64,000 nt of DNA from Chloroflexota bacterium (GCA_020845495.1 JADLFM010000173.1:62001-126000), one strand, 5' to 3'; counted from the first letter of the stretch, positions 6,955 through 15,433 are shown. A program made the numbers and translations. Notes: generated from the letters alone by a model not told the origin.

Positions 6955-9204
6955 CTAGAACGCTCCCGCGCCGCCGCCCACGAACGTCGGCCAGGGGCCG
7001 CAGCCGTCAACGACCGTAAACGGAACGTGCACGGCCGCGCCCGGAGCCGTTCGACGGACGAAGAACGTCGTCTGGTGGGTGCCAGATGGAAGCTCCAACC
7101 GGGCGTGACTCGGTAGATCCTGTAGACCACCCAGGACGTCGACCCGTCCGTTCGTCACAGCGCCGAACTGGACCGCGAGCAGGGAGACGGCATCCGGGTT
7201 CGCCGTGACGGTCACCTGAAGTCGACCATCGCCGGCCGGGACGGCGACGACGGACGGGGCCGGCCGCGGCGCACATGATGGCGCCTCAGGCTCGTTCGTG
7301 GTGGTGGAGTAGGTCGGGGAGACATTGCCGGCGTTGTCGCGGAACTGGACGAACGCGGTGCCGCCGCGATCCCAGCGCCGAGACCCGGCGAACGGCTCCC
7401 AGCCTGCACCGGCGAGGTCCGGCCGCACCGAGACACGCATATCGGCGACGCCGCTCACGTCGTCACGGGCACTCAGGGCGAGCGTGACCGACGACGCCCG
7501 GACTGGCCCGTGCTCGTCCGGCATGCTGTGCCCATCGTCCGGCGTTCTGCGCCCATCGTTTGGCGGCCTGTGCTCATCGGCTGGCGGCCTGTGCTCATCG
7601 GCTGGCGGCTTGTGCCCATCAGGCGCCGTCTTGCGCTCGTCCGGCGAACCGCTACCGAGCACGACCGAGCCGGTCGGCGGCGTCTCGTCGAGGATGATAT
7701 CGTCCTGGAAGGCTGCCGAGACCGCTCCGTTGACGTCGCGGAAGCGGACGTACACCACGCGCGGCAGGACGTAGGTGCCGAGCCGCGTGATCTGCCACGC
7801 CTTCGACGCCGCGTACGGCTCCCAGGTGACGCCGGCGAAGCCGCCGTCGTTGCTCACCTGCATCTCGGCCGTGTTGGCCGCCGCGCCGATCCCGAGCGCC
7901 ACGTCGACGCGGTTGGTGAACAGCGCGCCCTGATTCACCGAGACGCCAAAGCTGCTGCCAACCGCGCCGTTCAGCGAGATCGCCGCCTGCCTTACCTCGG
8001 AGATCAGACCGGCCTTGTCGCGGACCCGCACGAAGACGCGCTTCGGGCCGTCGCCGGGCGCGAGGGTCCAGGCCGTCGAGGAGGCGAAGGCTCGCCAGGC
8101 GCTCCAGGTCGCGCCATCATTCGAAAGGCTCATATCGTAGAGGCCAGTGCCGACGTCCGACGCCGAGACGCTCGCGGTCACGTTCGGGCTCGTGGTGTCG
8201 AACGCGCCGTTGTTGAGGCGGACCTCGGCGAGCGTCGGCGGCGTGCTCTCCACCAGCCAGGTATTGCTCGCCGGGTCGTACACCTCGACGCTCAGCGCAT
8301 TCGTGCCAGCCGGCTGCCCGACGACATAGATCAGGTGGTTCACGGCGGTGGCGGCCAGCATCGCCCATCGCGTCGGCATGCCGGCCATCGTGGTCCAGGT
8401 ATCCTGCTGCGGGTCGTAGACGTCGACGACGTTCGCCGTGTCGCCGCCGAAGGCGTAGATCTTTCCGTCGAGATACGTAACGCCATACCCGCCAATTCCG
8501 GTCCGGGCATTCGGCATGACCGCCCCGGTAGCCCACTGAGCAGTGGGCGGGTCATACTCCGCGACGGGCATGACGAAAGTGATCCCCCAAGCCCCTCCGA
8601 CGACATAGAGCTTGCCATTCGGCGCAGCGGCGAGCTCAGGAAATACGCGCGCGACAGGCATCGTGACGCCGCTCCCCCAGGTGTCGGCGCTCGGATCGTA
8701 CGTCTGAATTCCGGTAGGACCAAAGATGCCACCGGTGATGTAGATCGTGCCGCCGGGGGCAGTGGTCGCAGACCCGCCTTCCGGAAGGGTCGCCGGCGCA
8801 TCCGCACCTGAACGCCATGCGTCCGTCGCCGGGTCATACTCCCAGGGCGTCCTGACGCCAAACTCCACCAGGCTGCCGGACTCACGCTTATTGCCGCCGA
8901 GGACGTAGAGCTTGCCGCCGCTCGCCGCCAACGCGAACTTCTCGCGATACTCCGGCATGCTCGTCAGGGCGGTCCAGGTGTTCGCTGTCGGGTCGTAGCG
9001 CGAAAGTCTCGTATCGCTCGCGCCCTGAATGACTCCGACGAGGTAGACCTTGCCGTCGATAGCCGCGACTCTCGGATAGTTGAGCATGACGGGCGGTGGG
9101 GGCGGGGAGGCCACGGCCTGTCCGGCCTGCACGATCGACGTCGAGAGCGACAGCGCGACGAGCAGTGCCAGCGTGAGCGAGCGGATAGCGCGACGAGGAT
9201 CCAT
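6955..9204 (-). CDS. Secreted Kelch-repeat beta-propeller protein with C-terminal Ig-like repeats
   Basis: A 749-residue exported protein. The start at 9204 gives a Sec signal (MDPRRAIRSLTLALLVALSLS, cleavage near VQAGQA) and has GGAAAGGG upstream. Residues about 40-330 hold five to six Kelch blades with the usual pattern (KLYVLGG or KIYAFGG, then YDP..DTW). They predict a beta-propeller that binds ligands or carbohydrates. Three repeats of about 95 residues follow, each with S-N-D-G..W..W..F and V-R-D-x-x-G-x-x-S. These are common at the end of large secreted Chloroflexota and Actinobacteria proteins. Between repeats two and three lies a charged heptad array (DEHRPPA-like). No sortase motif or C-terminal membrane anchor is visible. 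The ligand is unknown. Confidence 0.8.
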   Translation of the reverse strand: MDPRRAIRSLTLALLVALSLSTSIVQAGQAVASPPPPPVMLNYPRVAAIDGKVYLVGVIQGASDTRLSRYDPTANTWTALTSMPEYREKFALAASGGKLYVLGGNKRESGSLVEFGVRTPWEYDPATDAWRSGADAPATLPEGGSATTAPGGTIYITGGIFGPTGIQTYDPSADTWGSGVTMPVARVFPELAAAPNGKLYVVGGAWGITFVMPVAEYDPPTAQWATGAVMPNARTGIGGYGVTYLDGKIYAFGGDTANVVDVYDPQQDTWTTMAGMPTRWAMLAATAVNHLIYVVGQPAGTNALSVEVYDPASNTWLVESTPPTLAEVRLNNGAFDTTSPNVTASVSASDVGTGLYDMSLSNDGATWSAWRAFASSTAWTLAPGDGPKRVFVRVRDKAGLISEVRQAAISLNGAVGSSFGVSVNQGALFTNRVDVALGIGAAANTAEMQVSNDGGFAGVTWEPYAASKAWQITRLGTYVLPRVVYVRFRDVNGAVSAAFQDDIILDETPPTGSVVLGSGSPDERKTAPDGHKPPADEHRPPADEHRPPNDGRRTPDDGHSMPDEHGPVRASSVTLALSARDDVSGVADMRVSVRPDLAGAGWEPFAGSRRWDRGGTAFVQFRDNAGNVSPTYSTTTNEPEAPSCAPRPAPSVVAVPAGDGRLQVTVTANPDAVSLLAVQFGAVTNGRVDVLGGLQDLPSHARLELPSGTHQTTFFVRRTAPGAAVHVPFTVVDGCGPWPTFVGGGAGAF
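7508..7654. repeat. 21-bp in-frame tandem array in the Kelch gene
   Basis: About seven 21-bp units. Those at 7571-7591 and 7592-7612 differ by one base (tgctcatcggctggcggc core) and the outer units are degenerate. On the minus strand they encode Pro-Pro-Ala-Asp-Glu-His-Arg-like heptads forming a hydrophilic spacer. Copy number could vary between strains without frame loss. Confidence 0.8.
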
Positions 9205-9399
9205 ACGTGCGACCCTTTCCGTTCCCCCCATAGATCCGGGCATTGACGGGATGCCATGAACGAGGGCATTCGTTATGCACACCAACGCGATGTCACAGCG
9301 AAAAGTGACGCGACAGATCGTCGTCCAACTGGTGCGCCGTGGAGGCTGTGACGCCGGTGGGACGTCGCCCTTCTTCCCTTGGTCCGGGTGATGGCGTAT

Positions 9400-9564
9400 G
9401 CTCCTGGCGTCAGGCGCGGTGGCCCCGCTCACCAGGGCAGGGTGGCCGGCTGATGCGGTGGGCCGGCCTTTCGGGGGACGCCGCGTCGGGCAGGAGCGAG
9501 GTGACGGTCCAGCCTCGTTCGCCGCCTGACAGGCGGCCCGGGGGGCGCAAGCTTCCCGGGCCGC
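9400..9564 (+). promoter_or_regulatory. Candidate switching RNA leader upstream of DUF5989/SGNH genes
   Basis: Non-coding DNA with a chain of helices that compete for the same bases. Helix 9400-9406/9491-9497 (gctcctg/caggagc) plus 9407-9411/9477-9481 encloses a hairpin at 9444-9450/9462-9468. Helix 9494-9501/9513-9520 reuses bases 9494-9497. Hairpin 9521-9527/9531-9537 overlaps the left arm of the terminator 9533-9542/9555-9564. Such mutually exclusive pairings are what an attenuator or riboswitch needs. No known class motif was recognised. The nearest downstream gene starts at 9755. Confidence 0.4.
9533..9564 (+). terminator. Strong hairpin ending the candidate leader RNA
   Basis: A perfect 10-bp stem gcggcccggg/cccgggccgc (9533-9542 and 9555-9564) with a 12-base loop, followed by ttgcgttgcc, a weak U-tract. 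It lies 190 bases before the DUF5989 gene. Confidence 0.55.
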
Positions 9565-9754
9565 TTGCGTTGCCTGCCTGAACTCCCTTCCCACTCTCGC
9601 GCCTGACAGACGTAGGCGCGGGACGCACCGCCTGTGAAGGCACATTCGTGGCGGGCGCGGCCGCTGGTCGGCTAGAATCCGCCCGCCGGACGCCCGCCCA
9701 GACTGACGAGACGTCGCGGTCGCGTCCAGAGAACGACGAGAGACGGTGCAGCGC

Positions 9755-9925
9755 ATGCAAGGGCTGATCAACAGGCTCGGGATCGCGGGCGAGCTGCTCA
9801 GCTTCCTCTGGGCTCAGAAGCTGTGGTGGATGATTCCTCTCGTGGTGATGTTGCTGCTGCTGGCGGCCCTCATCGCCTTTGCCTCCGCCACCTCGCTCGG
9901 GCCGTTCATCTACCCGCTCATCTAG
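9755..9925 (+). CDS. DUF5989 family small membrane protein
   Basis: A 56-residue protein with one central membrane helix (WWMIPLVVMLLLLAALIAFA, residues about 23-42). It ends in SLGPFIYPLI, the hallmark C-terminus of DUF5989 proteins. These usually sit between a carbamoyltransferase and an SGNH hydrolase in envelope or natural-product gene sets. Here the hydrolase follows, overlapping, but no carbamoyltransferase precedes it. ATG 9755 is preferred; an in-frame GTG at 9746 is possible. Function unknown; membrane partner of the hydrolase is inferred from conserved neighbourhood. Confidence 0.8.
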   Translation: MQGLINRLGIAGELLSFLWAQKLWWMIPLVVMLLLLAALIAFASATSLGPFIYPLI

Positions 9926-11166
9926 CCATCGCCACCGGCACCGAGGCGCCCGACGCCGCGCGACGAGCCGCTCAGGCGGGTTCGTCGCGCGGCCGGAGCG
10001 CACGTCGCTGGGGTGCCCGGCTCGGCCTGCTACTAGTCGGGCTGCTGTTGCCACTCGTCCTGATCGAGGCGGCACTGCGGCTGTTCGGGCCGATCCTGCC
10101 GGGCAACTACAACACCGGCTCGTTCCTCACCACCCACCCGGTATACGGCCGCTTCCACGTGCCGAGCTTCGACGGCTGGGTCAAGACCGCCGAGTACACC
10201 TCGCGGGTGACTATCGACTCGCGTGGGCTGCGCGGTCCCGAGCGGCCGTACGCGAAGCCGGCCAATACTCACCGGATCCTCGTTCTCGGCGACTCGTTCA
10301 CCGAGGCGGTGCAGGTGCCGGAGGCGGATGCGTTCGTCTCTCGCCTGGAGACGTCACTCAATGCGCGCGGCAGCGGCCGCTACGAAGTGCTGAACGGGGG
10401 CGTCGGCGGCTGGGGCAACGGCCAGGAGTTGGTGTATCTGCTGGAGGAGGGGTACCGCTACCAGCCCGACCTGGTCGTGATGCTGCTCTACCTCGGCAAC
10501 GACATCTTCGACAACTCCTGGGTGCTTCAGGGCAAACCCAAGAACCCGCACGAACCGTACTGGGTGTACGACGACGACGGCACGTTCGCGCCCATGGCGT
10601 TCCGCACCCGCAAGCCGGAGGACGTCAGCCCCGTCGTCGCCACCCTGCGCGAGCGCGTCATGCTCTGGAACGTCTTCGAAACCGGCGTGCTCGAAAAGCT
10701 CGCCGACGCCGACGACGACTCGGAGCTCCGGGCGAACCGCTTCAACCTGAACAAGATGATCGTCCACGCCACCAGGCCGAGCGAGCGGCAGGACGACGCC
10801 TGGAAGGTGACGCTCGGCATCCTCCAGCGGCTGCGCCAGACCGGCGAGGAACGCGGGTTCCGCACCGCCCTGGTCATCGCGCCGGCACAGTTCCAGGTCT
10901 ACGACGCCGACTGGGGCGCGCTCCTAGCGGCAAACGACCTGAAGGCGAGCGACTGGGACGCCAGCCGCCCAAACGCCGTGCTGGCCGCGCACGCCGGCGA
11001 AATCGGAATGCCGATGCTCGACCTGCTGCCACCCCTCCGCGCCGCCGCCGATGCCAGCCCCGTCCTGCTCTACTACCCCTATGACAAGCACTGGACGTCG
11101 GCCGGCCACGCCGTCGCAGCCCAGCAGATCGGCGCCTTCCTCGACGCACAGGGGCTCACCCCCTGA
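9823..11166 (+). CDS. Membrane-anchored SGNH/GDSL hydrolase
   Basis: Predicted esterase or acyl-transfer enzyme of the SGNH fold. After a membrane anchor (GLLLVGLLLPLVLIEAALRLFG) come block I LVLGDSFTEA with the nucleophile Ser, block II GGVGGWGNGQE (Gly), block III LGNDIFDN (Asn) and block V DKHWTSAGH carrying the catalytic Asp/His pair. The catalytic domain would face outward. The frame opens at GTG 9823 and overlaps the DUF5989 gene by about 100 bases. The first 35-40 residues are then just the other gene read in a shifted frame, and no ATG exists before the anchor, so the true start is uncertain (perhaps a non-ATG codon near 9930). Substrate unknown; cell-wall or polysaccharide acyl groups are a reasonable guess. 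Confidence 0.8.
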   Translation: MVDDSSRGDVAAAGGPHRLCLRHLARAVHLPAHLAIATGTEAPDAARRAAQAGSSRGRSARRWGARLGLLLVGLLLPLVLIEAALRLFGPILPGNYNTGSFLTTHPVYGRFHVPSFDGWVKTAEYTSRVTIDSRGLRGPERPYAKPANTHRILVLGDSFTEAVQVPEADAFVSRLETSLNARGSGRYEVLNGGVGGWGNGQELVYLLEEGYRYQPDLVVMLLYLGNDIFDNSWVLQGKPKNPHEPYWVYDDDGTFAPMAFRTRKPEDVSPVVATLRERVMLWNVFETGVLEKLADADDDSELRANRFNLNKMIVHATRPSERQDDAWKVTLGILQRLRQTGEERGFRTALVIAPAQFQVYDADWGALLAANDLKASDWDASRPNAVLAAHAGEIGMPMLDLLPPLRAAADASPVLLYYPYDKHWTSAGHAVAAQQIGAFLDAQGLTP

Positions 11167-11339
11167 CGCTCGCCGCCAGGCACTCTGGCTGAGGGCGCGA
11201 GTGATGGAACACCCCTTCAGCGTACGACTCGGTACCGGCACCTATCGACACACGGTGTCGTGCGCGGCGTTCACGGGACTACTATTTCAGGGGGGGGGAT
11301 TCAGCGAGGGCTAGTGTTGTGAGCATCGAGAGGCAGATC

Positions 11340-11531
11340 ATGCAAACTGGAGATACGGTACGTGTGCGGACGAATGGCCGGCGGGCCGTGATCGTCGTGG
11401 CGCTCTCGAACGATCGGTACGAAGTGGAGTTTCTGCCCGACCCATCCGTCGATCCCATCGACCGGTATACGATCGAGAACACCGACGCGGGCGGTATCTA
11501 CCGCGCCCAGGACCTCGAACCGATCGTCTAG
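11340..11531 (+). CDS. Small hypothetical protein, SH3-like barrel
   Basis: A 63-residue protein of unknown function. TGDTVRVRTNGRRAVIVVAL followed by short strands suggests an SH3-like beta-barrel, as in many small regulatory or DNA-binding proteins. ATG 11340 has GAGAGG just upstream; GTG 11319 would add seven residues. It has no operon partner, being followed by the thrS terminator of the opposite strand. A run of nine G lies upstream at about 11290-11299. Confidence 0.55.
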   Translation: MQTGDTVRVRTNGRRAVIVVALSNDRYEVEFLPDPSVDPIDRYTIENTDAGGIYRAQDLEPIV

Positions 11532-11646
11532 CCAGCCCACCACGCGGTCAGACAGTGGGCAGCCCAATCCGTTGGGTAGGGCGATCGGGTGTAGCCAGGA
11601 GATCGGCGCAACTCGGGGGAGCACACACGGGCGGGCGACGAACGTG

Positions 11647-11670
11647 GAGCGGAGGGCGCGCCCTCCGCTC
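11647..11670 (-). terminator. thrS terminator, perfect 24-bp palindrome
   Basis: gagcggagggcg followed immediately by its complement cgccctccgctc, 8 bases beyond the thrS stop codon. As RNA it forms a long GC hairpin with a tight loop. Its symmetry means it can also stop transcription coming from the small gene at 11340. Confidence 0.7.
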
Positions 11671-11678
11671 TGCCCGGC

Positions 11679-13436
11679 TTACTTGACGGCGTGGGTGTCG
11701 CGTTCCTCACGGAGCCGCGCGAGGAACGCCGAGCGTTCCATCGCGCCGAGGTCACCCTCGCCGCGCGCTCGCACCGATACGGCCCCGGCCTGGATGTCGC
11801 GGTCCCCGACCACCAGGATGTAGGGCACCTTCTGAGTCTCGGCCTGCCGGATCTTGTTCTGCATCCGCTCGCGCCGACCGTCCACGTCGACGCGGAAGCC
11901 GGACTTCTTCAACTCGTCGGCCACCTGTTGCGCGTACTCCAGGTGCCGGTCGGCGATCGGTACGACTGCCACCTGGACCGGCGCGAGCCAGAGCGGGAAC
12001 GCGCCGGCGAAGTGCTCGATCAGCACGCCAAAGAACCGCTCCATGCTCCCGAGTAGCGCCCGGTGGACCATATACGGCCGATGCGCCTGGCCGTCCTCTC
12101 CGATGTACTCCAGGTCGAAGCGGGCCGACATGTTGAAGTCGAACTGGATGGTGGAGAGCTGCCACTCCCGGCCGAGGGCGTCGTGCACCTTCAGGTCGAT
12201 TTTCGGGCCGTAGAAGGCGCCGCCACCCTCGTCCACCTCCAGCCGAAGCTGCGCCGCCTCGGCCGCGCGCCGCAGCGCCTCGGTCGCGCGCTCCCAGTCA
12301 GCCGGGTCGCCAACGTACTTGTCGGGCCGGGTCGAAAGGTACGCCGTGAAGTCAGTCAGGCCGAAGGCGCGAAGGACGAAGAGCGACAGGTCGAGGTTGT
12401 GGCGGATCTCCTCCTCGACCTGATCCGGGCGGCAGAAGATGTGCGCGTCGTCCTGGGTGAAGCCGCGCACGCGGGTCAGCCCATGGAGCACGCCGCTGCG
12501 CTCGTAACGATAGACGGTGCCGTACTCGGCGAGACGCATCGGCAGGTCGCGGTACGAGCGGATCTGATTCTTGTAGATCTGGATGTGGAAGGGGCAGTTC
12601 ATCGGCTTAGCGATGTACTCCTCGCCTTCGACGTCCATCGGCGAATACATGCTCTCCTTGTAGAAGCCGAGATGCCCGGAAATCTCCCAGAGCCGAGAGC
12701 GGCCGATGTGAGGGGTGAAGACCCAGTCGTAGCCGTTGGCGGCCAGCGTCTTCCTGGCGAAGTCCTCCGCCTCGATCCGGATGATGGCGCCCTTGGGGTG
12801 CCAGAGGATCAGGCCCGGCCCGACGTCCTCGGAGACGCTGAACAGATCCAGTTCGCGCCCGAGCCGACGGTGATCGCGCCGCTTCGCCTCTTCGAGCCGC
12901 CAGAGATACCGATCGAGCTCCTCCTGGGTCGGCCAGGTAGTGCCGTAGATGCGCTGAAGCATCGGCCGCTTCTCGTCGCCACGCCAGTAGGCGCCGGCGA
13001 CCGAGAGGAGCTTGAACGCGCCGATCTTGCCGCTGCTCGGAACGTGTGGGCCGCGGCAGAGGTCGGTCCAGTCCGAGCCAGTATCGTAGTACGAGATCGT
13101 TTCGTCCTGGGGCACAGACCGGATGATCTCGAGCTTGAAGTCTTCCCCGCGTGACGCCGACTCCGCGAGCGCCTCGTCGCGTGGAACCTCCCGCCGGACG
13201 AACGCCTCGTCGGCGGCGATGATCCGACGCATCTCATCCTCGATCGCCGGCAGGTCATCCACCGACAATTGCTTCCCGGCGACGTCGATATCGTAATAGA
13301 AGCCATCCTCGGTGGTCGGGCCGATGCCGAGCTTCGAACCCGGGTACAGGTGCTGGACCGCCTTTGCCATGACATGGGCGGTGCTGTGGCGCATCGTATC
13401 GAGATCGGTGGTGTGCTGCTGGCCGTTACACGACAT
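11679..13436 (-). CDS. thrS: Threonyl-tRNA synthetase
   Basis: Charges tRNA-Thr in the cytoplasm. Starting at 13436 (GGGGAGG upstream) the protein is 585 residues and lacks the N-terminal TGS domain of the common ~640-residue form. The editing domain is kept (HSTAHVMAKAV near residue 16, and CRGPHVP). The class II catalytic core follows, with motif 2 RYERSGVLHGLTRVRGFTQD, the zinc ligands of the core and motif 3 near GSMERFFGVLIEH. The anticodon-binding domain closes the protein (VAVVPIADRHLEYAQQVADEL). Expression is controlled by the T-box leader directly upstream. A longer frame to 13550 runs into the leader and is rejected. Confidence 0.95.
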   Translation of the reverse strand: MSCNGQQHTTDLDTMRHSTAHVMAKAVQHLYPGSKLGIGPTTEDGFYYDIDVAGKQLSVDDLPAIEDEMRRIIAADEAFVRREVPRDEALAESASRGEDFKLEIIRSVPQDETISYYDTGSDWTDLCRGPHVPSSGKIGAFKLLSVAGAYWRGDEKRPMLQRIYGTTWPTQEELDRYLWRLEEAKRRDHRRLGRELDLFSVSEDVGPGLILWHPKGAIIRIEAEDFARKTLAANGYDWVFTPHIGRSRLWEISGHLGFYKESMYSPMDVEGEEYIAKPMNCPFHIQIYKNQIRSYRDLPMRLAEYGTVYRYERSGVLHGLTRVRGFTQDDAHIFCRPDQVEEEIRHNLDLSLFVLRAFGLTDFTAYLSTRPDKYVGDPADWERATEALRRAAEAAQLRLEVDEGGGAFYGPKIDLKVHDALGREWQLSTIQFDFNMSARFDLEYIGEDGQAHRPYMVHRALLGSMERFFGVLIEHFAGAFPLWLAPVQVAVVPIADRHLEYAQQVADELKKSGFRVDVDGRRERMQNKIRQAETQKVPYILVVGDRDIQAGAVSVRARGEGDLGAMERSAFLARLREERDTHAVK

Positions 13437-13570
13437 CCCGGGAACCTCCCCTGGCGCCAGGGAGAGCGGCTCTCGAGCACCGGCTTGATGCTCAGCCACG
13501 CTCGCCCAGGCGCTCCCTCCTTTCGAGGAGGGAAGCCTGATTCTCCTCATCGGTTCCGAGGAGAACGCAC

Positions 13571-13845
13571 GTGGCCCCGTCGTCCTCGGGACGACGGGGC
13601 CACGCGTGGTTCCACCCGGGGTTTCCCCGCATTCGCTCGGGACGTTCCTCGAGCGGGCATGCGGGGCTCGTTCTCGCTGCTAACGGGGCGACCGTGTCCG
13701 TCTACTGGCGCCGGCTCTGCCGGTCGGCGCGTTCGGGGGCAGGCTCGCGGGGGGTGTTCGCCGGGGGCGCGAGCGAGGGCTTCCAGCCAGCGGCCCCCGC
13801 TCTCTGATCGCGCTGTAGCCGGGTACTCGTCCCGGTCGACGCCGT
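13571..13845 (-). promoter_or_regulatory. T-box leader (tRNA-Thr-sensing riboswitch) of thrS
   Basis: Read on the minus strand, the leader opens with a stem I pattern (GACGAGTACCCGG, then AGAGAGCGGGGG and GCTGGCTGGAAGCC). A specifier-loop-like GAAC-ACC follows, with ACC, a threonine codon, complementary to plus-strand 13753-13755. Near 13603-13618 lies the antiterminator T-box sequence GGGTGGAACCACGCG. The competing terminator is a perfect 15-bp stem (13571-13585 with 13589-13603, loop of three). Uncharged tRNA-Thr would stabilise the antiterminator and raise thrS expression. The antiterminator and terminator are clear; the exact specifier is inferred. Confidence 0.9.
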
Positions 13846-13889
13846 GGTATGGCGACGAGCGGCCGGAGCCGCCCGTCCTGTCAGGGAGA

Positions 13890-13918
13890 ATGATAGGGAC
13901 GTTGCCCGAGAGCGTCAA
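13890..13918 (-). promoter_or_regulatory. Promoter of the thrS T-box transcript
   Basis: On the minus strand TTGACG (13913-13918) and TATCAT (13890-13895) are 17 bases apart, close to the sigma-70 consensus. They are placed to start transcription near 13883, about 40 bases before stem I of the T-box. Confidence 0.75.
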
Positions 13919-14005
13919 TGGGCCACTTCAGGACCACGCTCCGCGCCGCTGCCCGGGTCGTGCCGGCGAGACCCGCGCGCTACCCCACGGCCGGCTGCTC
14001 GACGA

Positions 14006-15433
14006 TTACCGGCCACGTGGCGGCTGACTCGGCAGCCGCGGCTGCTGCCCCGGCTGCTGCCCAGATGGCTGCTGCCCAGATGGCTGCTGCCCAGACGGCT
14101 GCTCCGGAGGGCGTTGCCCGAGCGTCACCTGGACATCCTGTTGCTGGCCGTTGCGGAGAATTGTCAGCGTGATCGTGTCGCCTGCCTTCTTGTTCTTCTC
14201 CAGATATTCGATGAACTGCTCGGGCCGTACGATCGGCTGACCGTCGACCGCCGTGATGATGTCACCACCGACGGCGACCTGGCGCGAACGAACGTCGACT
14301 TGCCGAGTGCCGCCCTGGAGCCCGGCCTGTGCAGCCCCACTACCGGGCTCGACGCTCTGGATCAGCAGGCCCTGCTTGACCGGCAGGTTCAACGCCTCCG
14401 CCAGTGTCGGCGTGATCTCAGCGGACGCGATGCCGACGAACGGGTGCGGATACGAGCCAGTCGCGATGAGGTCCGGCATGATCTTCTTCGCGCTGTTGAT
14501 GGCGATGGCGAAGTTGATGCCCGCCGGCGAGCCTTGTGGCATCAGTCCGAGCGTGTTGACCCCGATCACCTGGCCGCTCGCATTCAACAACGGTCCCCCC
14601 GAGTTGCCCGGGTTGATCGAGGTGTCTGTCTGGATGGCGTCGATGAGGACGCCGTCGCCACCCGGCTCGCTTACGACCGGCCGCCGACTGCTCACGACGC
14701 CGGTGGTCACGGTCCCTTCCAGGCCATACGGGTTGCCGATCGCGATCGCTTGCTCCCCGACCTGGATCTGATCGGAGTCGGCAAGTTGGACTGGCTTGAG
14801 CTTATCCTGAGGAATGTTCGCCTGGATGATCGCCAGGTCGAAGCGGGAATCGCGCCCGACAATCTGGGCGGGCATGGTGGTGCCGTCCGAGAGCGTGATG
14901 TCCAGGCGGTCAGCGTCCTGCACGACGTGGTTATTGGTCAGGATGCGGCCCTGATTGTCGATCATGAACCCCGAGCCAGTGCCGGTCGGCTGCGGCTCGG
15001 AGCGGAATCCGGGCTGAACGACCGAGCTAATGACCGTCACAACCGATGGGCGCCAGTCCTTGTAAACCTGGATGACCGTCTCGGCCCCGCAAGACTGGGA
15101 GCACGTCTGGGCCGCCACCGACTGCGCCGAGGGATTGGTCGCTGGCTGTGCTGCCGCCACTGGCTGGACACCGGCAGGGGCAGACGCACTGATCGGTGAG
15201 CCGGCCGCCGTGCCGGTGCTCGGCGAGGATGCCACGGCCGGCGAGGTCGCGGCTTCGGCCCGCGTGGTCGTGGCCGCCGAGGTCGACGCCGGCGTCGTCA
15301 GCGTCGCCTGCGCGGCCGGGGACGCCGACGGGGTCGATGACGCGTTAGATTTGACGGCATCGCAGCCGGCGACGAGCGCGAGCGTCGTGATGACGCTGAT
15401 GATGGCGACGAGCGTGAGGCGAAATCTTGGCAT
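14006..15433 (-). CDS. HtrA/DegP-type trypsin-like serine protease, lipoprotein with PDZ domain
   Basis: Surface-anchored quality-control protease. The start at 15433 (GGAGGAG upstream) gives a lipoprotein signal ending LVAGC. A 110-residue Ala/Thr/Ser linker follows, then the S1C protease domain with catalytic His (LTNNHVV), Asp (SRFDLAII) and Ser (NPGNSGGPL). A PDZ domain (IQSVEPGSGAAQAGLQGG, GDIITAVDGQPI) follows. The C-terminus is a GQQPS pentapeptide repeat. At 475 residues it has typical family length with one PDZ. It degrades or refolds misfolded exported proteins outside the membrane. No two-component partner lies beside it. Confidence 0.92.
   Translation of the reverse strand: MPRFRLTLVAIISVITTLALVAGCDAVKSNASSTPSASPAAQATLTTPASTSAATTTRAEAATSPAVASSPSTGTAAGSPISASAPAGVQPVAAAQPATNPSAQSVAAQTCSQSCGAETVIQVYKDWRPSVVTVISSVVQPGFRSEPQPTGTGSGFMIDNQGRILTNNHVVQDADRLDITLSDGTTMPAQIVGRDSRFDLAIIQANIPQDKLKPVQLADSDQIQVGEQAIAIGNPYGLEGTVTTGVVSSRRPVVSEPGGDGVLIDAIQTDTSINPGNSGGPLLNASGQVIGVNTLGLMPQGSPAGINFAIAINSAKKIMPDLIATGSYPHPFVGIASAEITPTLAEALNLPVKQGLLIQSVEPGSGAAQAGLQGGTRQVDVRSRQVAVGGDIITAVDGQPIVRPEQFIEYLEKNKKAGDTITLTILRNGQQQDVQVTLGQRPPEQPSGQQPSGQQPSGQQPGQQPRLPSQPPRGR
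14052..14105. repeat. 15-bp in-frame tandem repeat at the htrA 3' end
   Basis: Units ggctgctgcccagat at 14052-14066 and 14067-14081, a one-base variant at 14082-14096, then a partial copy. On the minus strand they encode Ser-Gly-Gln-Gln-Pro pentapeptides. Confidence 0.85.

Noticed and set aside
9385..9460. gtgatggcgt followed by ggctgatgcgg, resembling fluoride riboswitch landmarks
   Set aside because: In fluoride switches the bases after the two GATG blocks pair as a pseudoknot. Here those segments are not complementary and the spacing is too long, so the similarity looks accidental.
12063..13154. 363-residue plus-strand frame inside thrS
   Set aside because: Fully antisense to conserved synthetase motifs; no independent support.
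13844..15199. 451-residue plus-strand open frame
   Set aside because: It is antisense to the well-supported HtrA gene and the T-box; its protein is Arg/Asp/Leu-rich with no family motif, as expected from shadow frames in high-GC DNA.
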